Shown: positions 9,453 through 18,853, counted from the stretch's first letter. The stretch is 64,000 nucleotides of DNA from Planktothrix tepida PCC 9214 (GCF_900009145.1 NZ_LN889802.1:367640-431639); one strand, 5' to 3'. A program made the numbers and translations. The notes: a model not told the origin generated them from the sequence alone.

Positions 9453-9599
9453 CTTTAAAAAAATGAGCGAAATCGATCAAAAATAGATAAACTGACTTGT
9501 TAGCCGATCTAAGAATTGTCAATAATAAGGTTTATTCGTGAAACCCTAAATCTAAAAATCTTTATTTTAAAATTATCAACAAGTGGGTAGGAGTTAACC

Positions 9600-10889
9600 A
9601 TGAGTCAAGGAGCCCGGATGAAATCCCCTCAATCTCCACAGCCAGAATTAAAGTCTGAACTCAAAGCGGTTTTAGGCTGTCTGGATGTGCAACTAGAGCC
9701 AGAATTAACCCGTTATCGGCGTCATCGACGACGCACGAAACAGACAACCCCCGACTCAACAGGACAAACCACCCCCCAATTTCAACAAACTCCTGATGCG
9801 GTAGCGGTCGCTGTCAATGAGGGGGCTGCATCTCAAGGAAAACTGTTTGAACCCCAAGCTCAACCGTCGGGCTGGGAAACGGTGGTTCCCTCCCAACCTG
9901 CACCCTTAGTCGTTTCTAACTCAGCGACAACAACAAACGACCCCAAAACCAATGGTAAAGATCCGGCGGTCAGTTTTAACTTAAAGTCATCGGCTCCGGT
10001 AGCAGCACCATCAGACGGATATTTAGAATCAACGGAAGCCCTAATCAAAAGTATAGAAGAACGGCGTTCTCAGTCACCAGAAAAACGGAGTTTGATGGCG
10101 AGTTTATTAACTCCGATGGGAATTGCCTCAATGTTCTTATTTTTGTTATCTTGCACCGCCTTAAGTTATGTTCTGTCTTCCCCATCCAGTCGGACTAGCT
10201 TAGGGTTAAATCGGTTTTTCCCAACCCCAACCCCAACGGCTAACCCCAGTCCAACGACTCCTCCAACAACTGCCTCAACGGACACTTCACTCCCAGCGAC
10301 AGATTCCCTATCTCCCAACTTAGCGGCGAAGGAATTTGTTAACTTGGATTTAGATACCTTGAGCAATATTAATCCTAACCCCAATACCCTGCCGACACCT
10401 GCGGTTGCTCCCCCTGTGCCACCGAGTCCCGCCACAACCTTACCCGCACCTTCAAACAACCTGACCTCTCCAACTGACCCCGGTTTGAATAATCTCACTC
10501 AGGAATTGTTACCTAAAAAGCCCACCACTTCTACTGTTCCTACTCCCACAACAACCGCCCCAGCCCCAGTTACAGGGCAAGGAAGGAGTGCTGCGACGGT
10601 GCAACCGGGGGGTGGTACAGCCCCAAAAGTTGCAACTGCATCCACTCCACCTAAGCCAACGGAACCGATCAAATCCCAGGATGGTTATTATTATGTTGTC
10701 TTGGATTACGTCGATGAACGTTCCTTTGAGCAGGCTAAAGAAGTCATTCCTGATGCTTATATTGCTGAGTTCAAAACCGGGAAAAAAATCCAAGTGGCGG
10801 CTTTAACCGATGCGGCTTCAGCCAAACGCCTGCGGGATGAGTTAAAAGTTCAAGGGATTAATGCTTATTATGATATTCCTAAGCCGTAA
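9600..10889 (+). CDS. Single-pass membrane protein with Pro/Thr-rich region and SPOR-like C-terminus
   Basis: 429 residues. The cytoplasmic N-terminal part (to about 165) is basic near residues 35-50 (RYRRHRRRTK). One transmembrane segment follows at about residues 172-192 (MGIASMFLFLLSCTALSYVL), then some 160 residues of low-complexity Pro/Thr/Ser sequence. The last 70 residues (YYYVVLDYVDERSFEQAKEV, then VAALTDAASAKRLRDELKVQG) fit a SPOR-type peptidoglycan-binding domain. A role at the cell wall or septum is inferred. It is followed after 90 nt by vipp1 on the same strand. Confidence 0.75.
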   Translation: MSQGARMKSPQSPQPELKSELKAVLGCLDVQLEPELTRYRRHRRRTKQTTPDSTGQTTPQFQQTPDAVAVAVNEGAASQGKLFEPQAQPSGWETVVPSQPAPLVVSNSATTTNDPKTNGKDPAVSFNLKSSAPVAAPSDGYLESTEALIKSIEERRSQSPEKRSLMASLLTPMGIASMFLFLLSCTALSYVLSSPSSRTSLGLNRFFPTPTPTANPSPTTPPTTASTDTSLPATDSLSPNLAAKEFVNLDLDTLSNINPNPNTLPTPAVAPPVPPSPATTLPAPSNNLTSPTDPGLNNLTQELLPKKPTTSTVPTPTTTAPAPVTGQGRSAATVQPGGGTAPKVATASTPPKPTEPIKSQDGYYYVVLDYVDERSFEQAKEVIPDAYIAEFKTGKKIQVAALTDAASAKRLRDELKVQGINAYYDIPKP

Positions 10890-10979
10890 TTAGTCCACTC
10901 CTCCTGCATCATGAACTAGCGTTAAACTGTAGACAGAAGTGATTACAGAACCGTACACCCTCAAAGGAAGAACAGCGTC

Positions 10980-11741
10980 ATGGGATTATTTGATCGGATT
11001 GGCCGTCTTGTTAGAGCTAATTTGAATGATTTGGTCAGTAAAGCCGAAGATCCAGAAAAAATTCTGGAACAGGCGATCATTGATATGCAGGAAGACCTGG
11101 TGCAGTTACGTCAGGCTGTTGCTCAAGCGATCGCCAATCAAAAGCGCACCGAACAACAATATAATCAAGCCATGTCCCAAGCTAACCAATGGCAATCTCG
11201 CGCCGAATTAGCTTTGCGGAAAGGGGATGAAACCTTAGCCAGAGAAGCCTTACAGCGCAAAAAAAGCTACATGGAAACGGCGAATACAGTGAAACTGACT
11301 TTGGATCAAACGTTCGGTCAGGTAGATGCTCTAAAACGCAATTTAATTCAGTTGGAGAGCAAAATCTCTGAGGCTAAAACCAAGAAGAATATGCTCAAAG
11401 CTCGGGCGCAAGCTGCAAAAGCCAACGAACAGTTACAAGGCTTATTGGGGAATATTAATCCCAGTAGCGCAACAGCAGCTTTTGAACGCATGGAAGAAAA
11501 AGTATTGCAGTTAGAATCACGTTCTCAAGCCGCAGGAGAATTGGCGGGTTCAGATTTTGAAAGTAAATTTGCAGCGTTGGAAGCAGGAAGCGATGTTGAT
11601 GACGAATTAATGGCTCTGAAAGCCCAAATTTCTGGCGCTCCGGCTCCCCAGGCTTTACCTGCGGGACAAACAACGGCGAAAAATCCAACACCAGTGGATG
11701 ATGAGTTAGAGGCGTTGAAAAAGGAATTGGATAAGATGTAA
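10980..11741 (+). CDS. vipp1: Vipp1/IM30, PspA-family membrane-remodelling protein
   Basis: 253 residues, longer than bacterial PspA (about 222), because it carries the Vipp1-type C-terminal tail. The protein is nearly all coiled-coil. MGLFDRIGRLVRANLNDLV is the membrane-binding amphipathic helix; the EDPEKILEQAIIDMQEDL segment is characteristic of the family. The C-terminal extension ends VDDELEALKKELDKM, separated by a Pro/Ala/Thr linker. ESCRT-III-like Vipp1 rings maintain thylakoid membranes. The second acidic DDEL motif (residues around 205) repeats the tail motif. Confidence 0.93.
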   Translation: MGLFDRIGRLVRANLNDLVSKAEDPEKILEQAIIDMQEDLVQLRQAVAQAIANQKRTEQQYNQAMSQANQWQSRAELALRKGDETLAREALQRKKSYMETANTVKLTLDQTFGQVDALKRNLIQLESKISEAKTKKNMLKARAQAAKANEQLQGLLGNINPSSATAAFERMEEKVLQLESRSQAAGELAGSDFESKFAALEAGSDVDDELMALKAQISGAPAPQALPAGQTTAKNPTPVDDELEALKKELDKM

Positions 11742-11933
11742 GCTGGAATTTCTATCTATTAAAGCGTTTGGGCTTTTTGTCAGGGGTCAAGGGAAACTGT
11801 AACAGTCACCATTGACTCCCAGAGTTCGATGGAAAGCCATTGTCTGGAAATGTTGAAAAAACTCCGATGTGTTTAGCCACCTATTAGAATTTCGCTGTAT
11901 AGTATTAACGAGTTTGATTTGGTAGTTTTACTT

Positions 11934-12042
11934 ATATAGCAGGGAACAGGCAACAGGGAATAGGGAACAGACAGGTTCATAGGGAAATAAGTTTAGGTTT
12001 TAGCATCAGTCTATTTCCTAACTTCCTTGGCGACTGCTATAT
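11934..12042. mobile_element. MITE-like element, copy 2, with perfect 9-bp terminal inverted repeats
   Basis: A 109-bp non-coding block bounded by ATATAGCAG (11934-11942) and CTGCTATAT (12034-12042). Inside are GGGAACAGG strings and TTTTAGCATCAGTCTAT ... CCTAACTTCC, shared with 893-1017. This occupies much of the 392-nt gap after vipp1. No transposase is linked. Flanking target duplications were not clear. Confidence 0.6.
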
Positions 12043-12133
12043 TAATCCTGATTAATCCTGAAATAAGAGAAGCAGAAACGACAGATCAACTGAATAACTC
12101 TATTTAATTTTTATTCAAACCTATCCCTTAACG

Positions 12134-12382
12134 ATGGCTAAAGTGCGTTTACTGATTCTCAGTTCATTTGCAGCTGGATTTGGGCTTTGCTCAATTGTTT
12201 TTTCCATCTTTACGATGATGTCTGAATTCAATTTTTCCACCGTATTTAGATTTATTTTAACTTTAGGCTTTTTTGCGATTAATTTTTTATTTGCCTTACA
12301 TTATTATGGATTACTCTTGAAAGAGTTTAAACTCATTAGTAAAATGAAAGCTCAACTTAAACGCTTAAATTATGATTTTTAA
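12134..12382 (+). CDS. Small membrane protein of unknown function
   Basis: 82 residues with two predicted transmembrane helices (about 5-28 and 34-57) and a basic C-terminal tail (LISKMKAQLKRLNYDF). The second helix is rich in Phe. Codon use is AT-rich, like its surroundings. It lies between the MITE-like repeat and the glutaredoxin gene. No family is recognised; it could be translated as a minor integral membrane protein. Confidence 0.6.
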   Translation: MAKVRLLILSSFAAGFGLCSIVFSIFTMMSEFNFSTVFRFILTLGFFAINFLFALHYYGLLLKEFKLISKMKAQLKRLNYDF

Positions 12383-12497
12383 TGGATAGGAAGGAACAGG
12401 GAACAGGGAATAGTTATAATTCAGAGTCATCACTATCCTAAAATTAAAAATAGGTTAAAGTTAAAACTAAAGTGAATTGATTTTGAGGAATGTGATT

Positions 12498-12809
12498 ATG
12501 TTAGATGCGTTTAATTCCCTATTCAGTCGTCATCCTGAACGAAATCAAGCCAACGTCGAAATCTATACTTGGCAAACCTGTCCCTTTTGTATTCGAGCTA
12601 AACTGTTGCTGTGGTGGAAAGGAGTTAATTTCACAGAATATAAAATAGATGGGGATGATAGCGCACGATCTCAAATGGCTGAACGTGCCAATGGATGTCG
12701 CACAGTTCCCCAAATTTTTATTAATAATCAACATATTGGCGGGTGTAATGAGCTCTATCAATTAGATGGAGAAGGAAAATTAGAACCCCTATTAGCTGAA
12801 CCAGCTTAA
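12498..12809 (+). CDS. grxC: Glutaredoxin 3
   Basis: 103 residues from the ATG at 12498. An upstream TTG (12477) would add seven residues, but GAGGAA at 12485-12490 lies 7 nt before the ATG and decides the start. The thioredoxin fold carries the dithiol active site CPFC in WQTCPFCIRAK, the cis-Pro segment GCRTVPQIFINNQHIGGC, and EL. It reduces disulfides and glutathione mixed disulfides using glutathione in the cytoplasm. A strong terminator follows directly. Confidence 0.93.
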   Translation: MLDAFNSLFSRHPERNQANVEIYTWQTCPFCIRAKLLLWWKGVNFTEYKIDGDDSARSQMAERANGCRTVPQIFINNQHIGGCNELYQLDGEGKLEPLLAEPA

Positions 12810-12813
12810 TATT

Positions 12814-12843
12814 TAGGGTGAAAATTACTAACCCTATTTTTTT
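12814..12843 (+). terminator. Rho-independent terminator of grxC
   Basis: TAGGGT (12814-12819) pairs with ACCCTA (12831-12836), followed by a run of seven T. It starts 4 nt after the grxC stop and ends at the last codon of convergent folB, so it may serve both strands. Confidence 0.8.
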
Positions 12844-13203
12844 CTAAATCGACTCACGAGTTAGATCGATTTGGATTTTTCCCGTAAAATCAGGAATTGG
12901 GGGGTTTGGTTTCGTTAACTGTATACGCACTTTTTTGACTAAGGGCTGTTTTAATAAGGTGTCGGAAATTTCTGTAGCCAATCGTTCTATAAGAGCAAAT
13001 TTGCAAGTTTTAATGATAGTCTCAACGGTGGTAATGGTGTGGCGATAATCGAGGGTATCTGCGATTTGATCACTGGTTCCGGCTGGTGTTAAATCCAACC
13101 ACAGGGTCACATCGACTTCAAACCATTGGCCTAACATTTGTTCTTCGGGTAAATAACCCGTATAGCCGTAGCTGCGAATCCCGGTAATGTGAATGGAGTC
13201 CAT
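12844..13203 (-). CDS. folB: Dihydroneopterin aldolase
   Basis: 119 residues, the normal FolB length. It cleaves dihydroneopterin to 6-hydroxymethyl-dihydropterin and glycolaldehyde in folate synthesis. Signatures: DSIHITGIRSYGYTGYLPEE (substrate-binding start with the catalytic region), TLDYRHTITTVE, the glutamate in LIERLATEI, and VRIQLTKPNPPIPDF near the end carrying the active-site lysine and pterin-binding residues. Full length and intact. It ends against the grxC terminator. Confidence 0.93.
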   Translation of the reverse strand: MDSIHITGIRSYGYTGYLPEEQMLGQWFEVDVTLWLDLTPAGTSDQIADTLDYRHTITTVETIIKTCKFALIERLATEISDTLLKQPLVKKVRIQLTKPNPPIPDFTGKIQIDLTRESI

Positions 13204-13259
13204 GATAACTTAAATTAAAATGACATTTTCCAAAGGATATGTTATAGTAACAAAAGTAT

Positions 13260-13332
13260 GGGTATGTAGCTCAGTGGATAGAGCATCAGATTCCGGTTCT
13301 GAGGGTCGGGGGTTCGAGTCCCTCCATACTCG
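13260..13332 (+). tRNA. tRNA-Arg (anticodon CCG)
   Basis: A 73-nt cloverleaf. The acceptor GGGTATG (13260-13266) pairs with CATACTC (13325-13331), with G at the discriminator. The D arm is GCTC/GAGC. The anticodon arm is TCAGA-TTCCGGT-TCTGA, placing CCG at positions 34-36. The T arm has TTCGAGT in its loop. The CCA end is not encoded. Confidence 0.96.
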
Positions 13333-13356
13333 TTTAATTTAACGGTTATCAAACGT

Positions 13357-13481
13357 ATGTATAGATTTTAGATACGGACCATATCTCTGATGTTCTGTCT
13401 CAACAAGCAATTTTAGTCACTCGTAACCGTCAAGATTTTGAAAAAATACCGAATTTATTAATAGAAGATTGGACAGTTTAA
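13357..13481 (+). pseudogene. Remnant of a VapC-type PIN-domain toxin, internally deleted
   Basis: The reading frame 13368-13481 encodes LDTDHIS joined directly to ILVTRNRQDFEKIPNLLIEDW, then a stop. LDTDHIS is the usual N-terminal beta-strand/acidic motif of PIN-domain VapC toxins, and ILVTRN-DF-IP-IEDW is their usual C-terminal end, so the roughly 90 central residues are missing. The apparent start ATG (13357) is one base out of frame, with TAG in between. No antitoxin gene is adjacent. It sits 24 nt after tRNA-Arg. It cannot be a functional nuclease. Confidence 0.75.
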
Positions 13482-13484
13482 TTC

Positions 13485-15164
13485 TTAACTTTCTGCAATG
13501 CGATCTAAGCGTTCTCGAATAGCCAGATTAAAGAGCGATCGCACTGACATCCATAACCCTAATATTGATAAAAGTAAGACAAATACTGCCCATCCTTGAT
13601 AATTTCCAATTAATAAAATCGCACCTGCAATTAAAGTAAACCCTGTCCAACAGATATAAATTAAACTTTTTAAGGCTAAATTAATTCGTTTTAAGGCGCG
13701 ATCGCTTTCTACAGACCTGACTCTAATTTGTAACTCTCCTTCTTCTAAACGTTCTTCTAAACGACGAATTAAAACCTCTGATTTACTGGGTTGTTGTAAT
13801 CTAAATTTAATAAAATCTCGCGCCTGTTGTGCCAATTCTCCGACTAAATTACCCCGTTCTTGAGAAATGGTTAAACTCTTAACAAAGGGTTGAGCACAAG
13901 CGACTAAACTATATTTGGGATCTAAGGTTCTCGCTAAACCATCTAAGGTGGTTAAAGACTTTAAAATAAACATCATTTGAGCAGGTAAACGGAAGGGTTG
14001 TTGCTCAAACATGACATAAACTTCTTCTTTAATTTGATTAAACATTTGAAAATCAACCGGTTTTTCTGTAAATTCTTCTAATAAAAACCGAACCATTCTC
14101 CGTACTGGTCTCATATCCGCTACGGGTTCTATTAAACCAATATCCACTAACGTATCTAACACCACATCCGTATCTTTTTTTAACACAGCAAAAAAGGTTT
14201 TAATCATCTGATCTTTGGCTAAGGCTTTGACTTCTGCCATCATGCCAAAATCATAAAAAATTAAATTCCCATCCGCACTCACCGCTAAATTTCCAGGGTG
14301 AGGATCAGCCTGAAAAAAACCATCCTGAAGAATTTGTTTTAAATAACAACAAATCCCTAATTGATTTAACCGTTTAACATCAATTCCATAGGCTAGTAAT
14401 TGATCTCGATCATCCGCTTTTATTCCCGGTAAATATTGCATTGTTAAAACTTTATGGGTGGTATATTTCCAATACACTTTAGGAACTAAAATCCCTGGAT
14501 AATTTTTAAAGTTATCTCGAAAGTGATCGGCATTTTTACCTTCTTTAATATAATCAATTTCTTGATATAAAATTAAAAAAAACTCATTATACAAATCATC
14601 CAGATTATAAAGCCTTGTCCAATTAAAATTCTGTTGACAAAATTGAATCACCCGACGCACCGCTTGTACATCTAAATCAAATAATTGTTTTAAGCCTGGA
14701 CGCTGCACTTTAACAATTACATCTTCTCCAGTATGGAGTCTAGCTTTATGAACTTGTCCTAAACTAGCAGCCGCTAACGGTTGTTCATCAAAATCTCGAT
14801 ATAATGTAAATAAAGAATTGCCTAATTCCGCTTCAATAATAGCGACGGCTTGATCACTACTAAAGGGTGGAACTTTATCCTGTAATTTCTCTAATTCTTC
14901 AACATATTCTAAGGGTAAAATATCGGCTCTTGTCGATAAAGCTTGGCCAATTTTAATAAAGGTTGGCCCTAAATCTAACATGGTTTTAACTAACCAAGTT
15001 GCCCGTTTTCGTCTCTGAAGCGAGGTATTATTTGCCAGTGTTCTATCCCACCACAAAAAGAACATAAACAGTCCGCAGGCGGTGAAAACATCTAATTGTC
15101 TCGTTAAGGGAGAATATCGAGTTTGTTGCCAGCGAAGCGGTTTAGAATCCATTTGAGTGAGCAT
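13485..15164 (-). CDS. ABC1/UbiB-family atypical kinase
   Basis: 559 residues. The ABC1 (AarF/UbiB) core shows LGPTFIKIGQALSTRADILP (the KxGQ motif), AAASLGQVHKARL (the Ala-rich loop), VIVKVQRPG (lysine), DPHPGNLAV (catalytic Asp/Asn) and YDFGMMAEV (metal Asp). Two hydrophobic helices close the C-terminus (about 495-540), probably a membrane anchor. In plastids and cyanobacteria these proteins influence quinone, tocopherol and carotenoid metabolism; the substrate here is unknown. Upstream it is spaced 51 nt from the PilB-type ATPase gene. Confidence 0.9.
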   Translation of the reverse strand: MLTQMDSKPLRWQQTRYSPLTRQLDVFTACGLFMFFLWWDRTLANNTSLQRRKRATWLVKTMLDLGPTFIKIGQALSTRADILPLEYVEELEKLQDKVPPFSSDQAVAIIEAELGNSLFTLYRDFDEQPLAAASLGQVHKARLHTGEDVIVKVQRPGLKQLFDLDVQAVRRVIQFCQQNFNWTRLYNLDDLYNEFFLILYQEIDYIKEGKNADHFRDNFKNYPGILVPKVYWKYTTHKVLTMQYLPGIKADDRDQLLAYGIDVKRLNQLGICCYLKQILQDGFFQADPHPGNLAVSADGNLIFYDFGMMAEVKALAKDQMIKTFFAVLKKDTDVVLDTLVDIGLIEPVADMRPVRRMVRFLLEEFTEKPVDFQMFNQIKEEVYVMFEQQPFRLPAQMMFILKSLTTLDGLARTLDPKYSLVACAQPFVKSLTISQERGNLVGELAQQARDFIKFRLQQPSKSEVLIRRLEERLEEGELQIRVRSVESDRALKRINLALKSLIYICWTGFTLIAGAILLIGNYQGWAVFVLLLSILGLWMSVRSLFNLAIRERLDRIAES

Positions 15165-15215
15165 GGGAAAGATTAGATAAAAATGAATAAAATTTGAGCC
15201 GTTAGAAATCAGTTT

Positions 15216-16877
15216 TTAGGATTGCATTACTGAGGCATTTATTGAGAATTTTCGAGCTAAGGCACTGCGGGGTAAAACACGCTGAACTTCTTCAACAGTT
15301 GTCGCTCCAGTTGTTACTTTTTCAATGGCAGCCATGCGAAAGGATAAAAAACCGGTTTCATGTAAATAACGATGTAATTCTGTTAAGGTTCCTTCATAAA
15401 TAATTTGACGAATTCGATCATCTACGGCTAATAATTCTACTATCGCTTCTCGCCCTGAATAGCCGGAATAAAAACAGTTAGAACAGCCTCGACCTTTGCG
15501 CCAACTGTCGGGATTTGCTTCTTTTAATTTTAACCCTAAAAGGTCTAAATCCATCGCCGTTGGGGTATAAGGTTCGGCACAGTGGGGACACACGCGACGA
15601 GTTAAGCGTTGTCCGACAATTCCTAATAAAGCATCACTAATTAACCCTGGATCGGGGCCGATATCTTTGAGCCGAGGAATTGCACCAATAGCATCATTAG
15701 TATGCAAAGTTGTTAACACTAAATGACCCGTTAATGCGGCACGGACGGCGGTATCTGCGGTATCGCGATCGCGGATTTCTCCCACCATAATAATATCAGG
15801 ATCTTGTCGCAAAATCGCGCGTAATCCGGCTGCAAATGTCATCCCTGCTCGTTCATGAACTTGTGTTTGAGTAATGCCGGGTAAAACATATTCAACGGGA
15901 TCTTCAACCGTAACCACATTAACATTTTCTGTGGCAACGGCTAACAAACTATTATAAAGGGTACTGGTTTTTCCTGACCCCGTTGGCCCGGTAAAAATAA
16001 TCATTCCTTGGGGTTGACAGAGCCAACTTTTATAAATATTCAGTGTTTTTTCTGAAAAGCCTAAATCCTGTAATCCTGAGAAAGGATTTTCTTGAGGTAA
16101 TAATCGAATCACGGCTTTTTCTCCCCCCACACAAGGGAGGGTACTCACGCGCATATCCAGGGCAACTTCTAAGTCTTGTTCAGAGACATAATTCTCTCCA
16201 ATTCTACCATCTTGGGGGCGACGACTTTCGGCAATATCCATATTAGACATAACTTTAATTGCCACAATTACTTTGCGCCCAATATCTGAAGGTAACAGCG
16301 TAATATTACGAAGTAAACCATCAATTCGATAGCGAACTCTTAAGCCCTCTTGGGAAGGTTCTAAATGAATATCGCTGGCACGATTTCTTAAGGCTCCTGA
16401 AATTAAGGTTTTAATTCGAGTCAGTTGATCAGCCGCTTTTGATAAATATAATTCTGTGGTTTCACTAACATTTTCTGATTCTAATTCTCCCGTTAAAGGG
16501 TTAATTAATGGAGTAGAACTAATCCGATGGGGATCAAGATTTTGAGCATGATACCAAGCGCGATAACTTTTATCATCAATGGGAATAATTTTAATATCAG
16601 AAAAGGTGCGATCGCCCATCATTCTCAGGGCATCCATTGAAACTTCTACCGGACAGCCTAAATAATAACAATTTCGCCATAATAATAACGGAATCACGGG
16701 GGGTAAAATGTTGCGATCGGGAAATTCTCGAAAAAATCTGAAACTAACATCCCGATCTAATAATTTTAGGTTTAAAATTCCCTGGTCATCAACTAAATTT
16801 TTTAAGGCTTGTTCACAGGTAATACTTTGGTTCCTCAGTTGTTGCCAAGCTGATAAAACGGGTGTGCTTGAAGTCAT
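15216..16877 (-). CDS. Type II/IV secretion ATPase (PilB/GspE family)
   Basis: 553 residues. An N-terminal GspE-like domain is followed by the ATPase core (about 150-545): Walker A GPTGSGKTS (297-305), the Asp box VVTVEDPVEY, Walker B DPDIIMVGEIRD (359-370) and the His box LTTLHTNDA. A zinc-binding four-Cys motif, C430-C433 and C465-C468, is typical of GspE/PilB rather than PilT, so it should power pilus extension or a related system. It is shorter than the main cyanobacterial PilB (about 670 residues), with a reduced N-terminus, and no pil neighbours are present. It may be a second, specialised copy. Confidence 0.9.
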   Translation of the reverse strand: MTSSTPVLSAWQQLRNQSITCEQALKNLVDDQGILNLKLLDRDVSFRFFREFPDRNILPPVIPLLLWRNCYYLGCPVEVSMDALRMMGDRTFSDIKIIPIDDKSYRAWYHAQNLDPHRISSTPLINPLTGELESENVSETTELYLSKAADQLTRIKTLISGALRNRASDIHLEPSQEGLRVRYRIDGLLRNITLLPSDIGRKVIVAIKVMSNMDIAESRRPQDGRIGENYVSEQDLEVALDMRVSTLPCVGGEKAVIRLLPQENPFSGLQDLGFSEKTLNIYKSWLCQPQGMIIFTGPTGSGKTSTLYNSLLAVATENVNVVTVEDPVEYVLPGITQTQVHERAGMTFAAGLRAILRQDPDIIMVGEIRDRDTADTAVRAALTGHLVLTTLHTNDAIGAIPRLKDIGPDPGLISDALLGIVGQRLTRRVCPHCAEPYTPTAMDLDLLGLKLKEANPDSWRKGRGCSNCFYSGYSGREAIVELLAVDDRIRQIIYEGTLTELHRYLHETGFLSFRMAAIEKVTTGATTVEEVQRVLPRSALARKFSINASVMQS

Positions 16878-17090
16878 AGGGTTAGCTCTGGGATGAAGGT
16901 GATGAAATTTAAAGTCAAGTTAAGAAATACTGAGACTCTAATCGCTCCTCTAAAATAATTATAAAGGGAAGGAATATTTTTTAAACTTTTTTAACTTGAA
17001 TCCTTCTCATCTATATCAACAGGACACAATTAACGCATAATAGAGAATGAACTCCCATCGGTCACTGTTATTCGCTCAACTGTTAAATTT

Positions 17091-18779
17091 ATGAAAGGAC
17101 GCTCATTTCCTAAGATTTTGGTCATTGGTCTAGTCGTTTTGGGACTCCTGGGAATTGGGGGGTTTTATTGGCTGTCGGGTACTGATCCCGCCTCCTTAGT
17201 AACAGGTAGCACAAAAACAGCCCCAGAGGCGGCAATGTTTGTTCCTCGAACTGCACCCGCAATGGTTTCATTATTAGTGAATCCAGATCGGTTAGAATCT
17301 GTTGGAAAGATTTTAACCTTTTCCCAAAAAAGTAATAATAATCGAATTCAACTAAACCCAATTAAAGAAAGTCTTTTAACGAACACAGGGTTAAATTATG
17401 GGCGGGATATTCAACCTTGGCTAGGAAATGAAATCACTTGGGCATTAGTTACCCCCGATGTAGATCGAACCCCAAATAATGGTCAACAACCGGGGTATTT
17501 TGTCGCTTTATCTACAAAAAATTCTCAAAAAAGTCAAGAAGCTTTAGAACAATTTTGGCAGAAACAAGTCAAAGCAGGATTAGATATTATTTCTGATCAA
17601 TATCGAGGGGTTAAATTAGTCTATCGCCGACCTTTTGAAGGAGAGGTTAACGATGCACCGAGTTTAGTCACAGCCATGATTAATGATCGCTTTGTGTTAT
17701 TTGCTAACTATCCCAAAGTGATGAAAGAAGCGTTAAATACGGTGCAAGCTAATCTAAATTTAAGTCAATCAGAATCCTATCAAAAAGCTTTACAAGAATT
17801 AAAACCAAGGGGAGTTGGATTTGGATTTTTTAATTTAGGAAACTGGCAATTAGTGGCTGATCAAGCAGAAGAATTTATTAGTCAAAAACCCAGTTTAGCC
17901 GTATCTTTAGGAATTAACCCGAAAGGAATTTTAGCAGAAACGACATTAATTACAGCCCTAGAATCAGATACGATTAATCCTTCTCCTGCCTTTTCCAAAC
18001 CTGTGGAAGCCTTAAACTATATTAGTGCCAATAGTCCCTTATTAATTGCCGGAAAAGACTTAAAACAACTCTGGACAGACTTTTCAAAAATTGTTTCAGT
18101 AAATCCAGCTTTAGCAGAATTTGTTGACCAACCCATTGAGGGAATTAAAACTTTATGGGGGTTAGATTTACCTCAAGATATTTTTAGTTGGGTAACGGGA
18201 GAATATGCTTTAGCTGTTGTTCCTCATGGGGATGAAAACTGGGACTGGGTTTTTGTCGCAGAACGTTCAGAGAATGCGGATCAATCGATTGAAAATTTAG
18301 ATAAAATAGCGACAGCACAAGGCTATAGTGTGGGATCATTTAATCTCAATAATAATACCCTTTCAGCTTGGACAAAATTAACCCCTGTGGTGTTGGAGAA
18401 AAAAGATAAAGCAAAAACCCAAACCCGATTAATTCAAGCTAATGCAAAAGGAGTCCATTCGACAGTCGGGAAATATGAAATTTTTACAACTTCTGTTGAA
18501 GCCATGGATGAAGCCTTAGAAGTGGCAAAAACGGCAAATATTATTACTCAAGATCCCGATTTTAAAGCCAGTCTTGAAGTCTTACCCCAAACCCATGATG
18601 GTTATTTCTATCTCAATTGGTTAACCAGTCGAGACTTTTTGAATCAACAATTACCTCTGTTTAAATTAGTGGAACTTTCCGCTAAACCCTTTTTTGATAA
18701 TTTGCGATCGTTTACCATTAGTAGTAGCGATCGCGTGGGAAATGTTCAACACGCAACGGTATTTTTAAGACTGCGTTAG
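17091..18779 (+). CDS. DUF3352 protein, membrane-anchored
   Basis: 562 residues. The N-terminal transmembrane segment (residues 8-28) puts the rest outside the cytoplasm. From about residue 45 the sequence follows the DUF3352 pattern found in cyanobacteria: PEAAMFVPRTAPAMVSLLVN, LTNTGLNYGRDIQPWLGNEI and ALVTPD near the start, and WVTGEYALAVVPHG in the middle. The biochemical role of the family is not established. It is divergent from the PilB/GspE gene and ends with a GAAACC-type hairpin. Confidence 0.8.
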   Translation: MKGRSFPKILVIGLVVLGLLGIGGFYWLSGTDPASLVTGSTKTAPEAAMFVPRTAPAMVSLLVNPDRLESVGKILTFSQKSNNNRIQLNPIKESLLTNTGLNYGRDIQPWLGNEITWALVTPDVDRTPNNGQQPGYFVALSTKNSQKSQEALEQFWQKQVKAGLDIISDQYRGVKLVYRRPFEGEVNDAPSLVTAMINDRFVLFANYPKVMKEALNTVQANLNLSQSESYQKALQELKPRGVGFGFFNLGNWQLVADQAEEFISQKPSLAVSLGINPKGILAETTLITALESDTINPSPAFSKPVEALNYISANSPLLIAGKDLKQLWTDFSKIVSVNPALAEFVDQPIEGIKTLWGLDLPQDIFSWVTGEYALAVVPHGDENWDWVFVAERSENADQSIENLDKIATAQGYSVGSFNLNNNTLSAWTKLTPVVLEKKDKAKTQTRLIQANAKGVHSTVGKYEIFTTSVEAMDEALEVAKTANIITQDPDFKASLEVLPQTHDGYFYLNWLTSRDFLNQQLPLFKLVELSAKPFFDNLRSFTISSSDRVGNVQHATVFLRLR

Positions 18780-18789
18780 TTGAGCCAAT

Positions 18790-18816
18790 AAACCCGGTTT
18801 CTGAGAAACTGGGTTT
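18790..18816. terminator. Hairpin after the DUF3352 gene
   Basis: AAACCC and GTTT (18790-18800) pair with AAAC and GGGTTT (18806-18816) in a near-perfect stem 11 nt after the stop codon. It belongs to the GAAACC palindrome family. The T-run is weak, so it may be a terminator or merely an inserted repeat. Confidence 0.5.
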
Positions 18817-18853
18817 CTGTCTAAACTGTAAATCTAAAATTAGAGGTTAAACA

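Noticed and set aside
13260-13332. tRNA-Arg as an integration (att) site
   Set aside because: No direct repeat of the tRNA 3' end and no integrase were found nearby; only the vapC remnant suggests past insertion.
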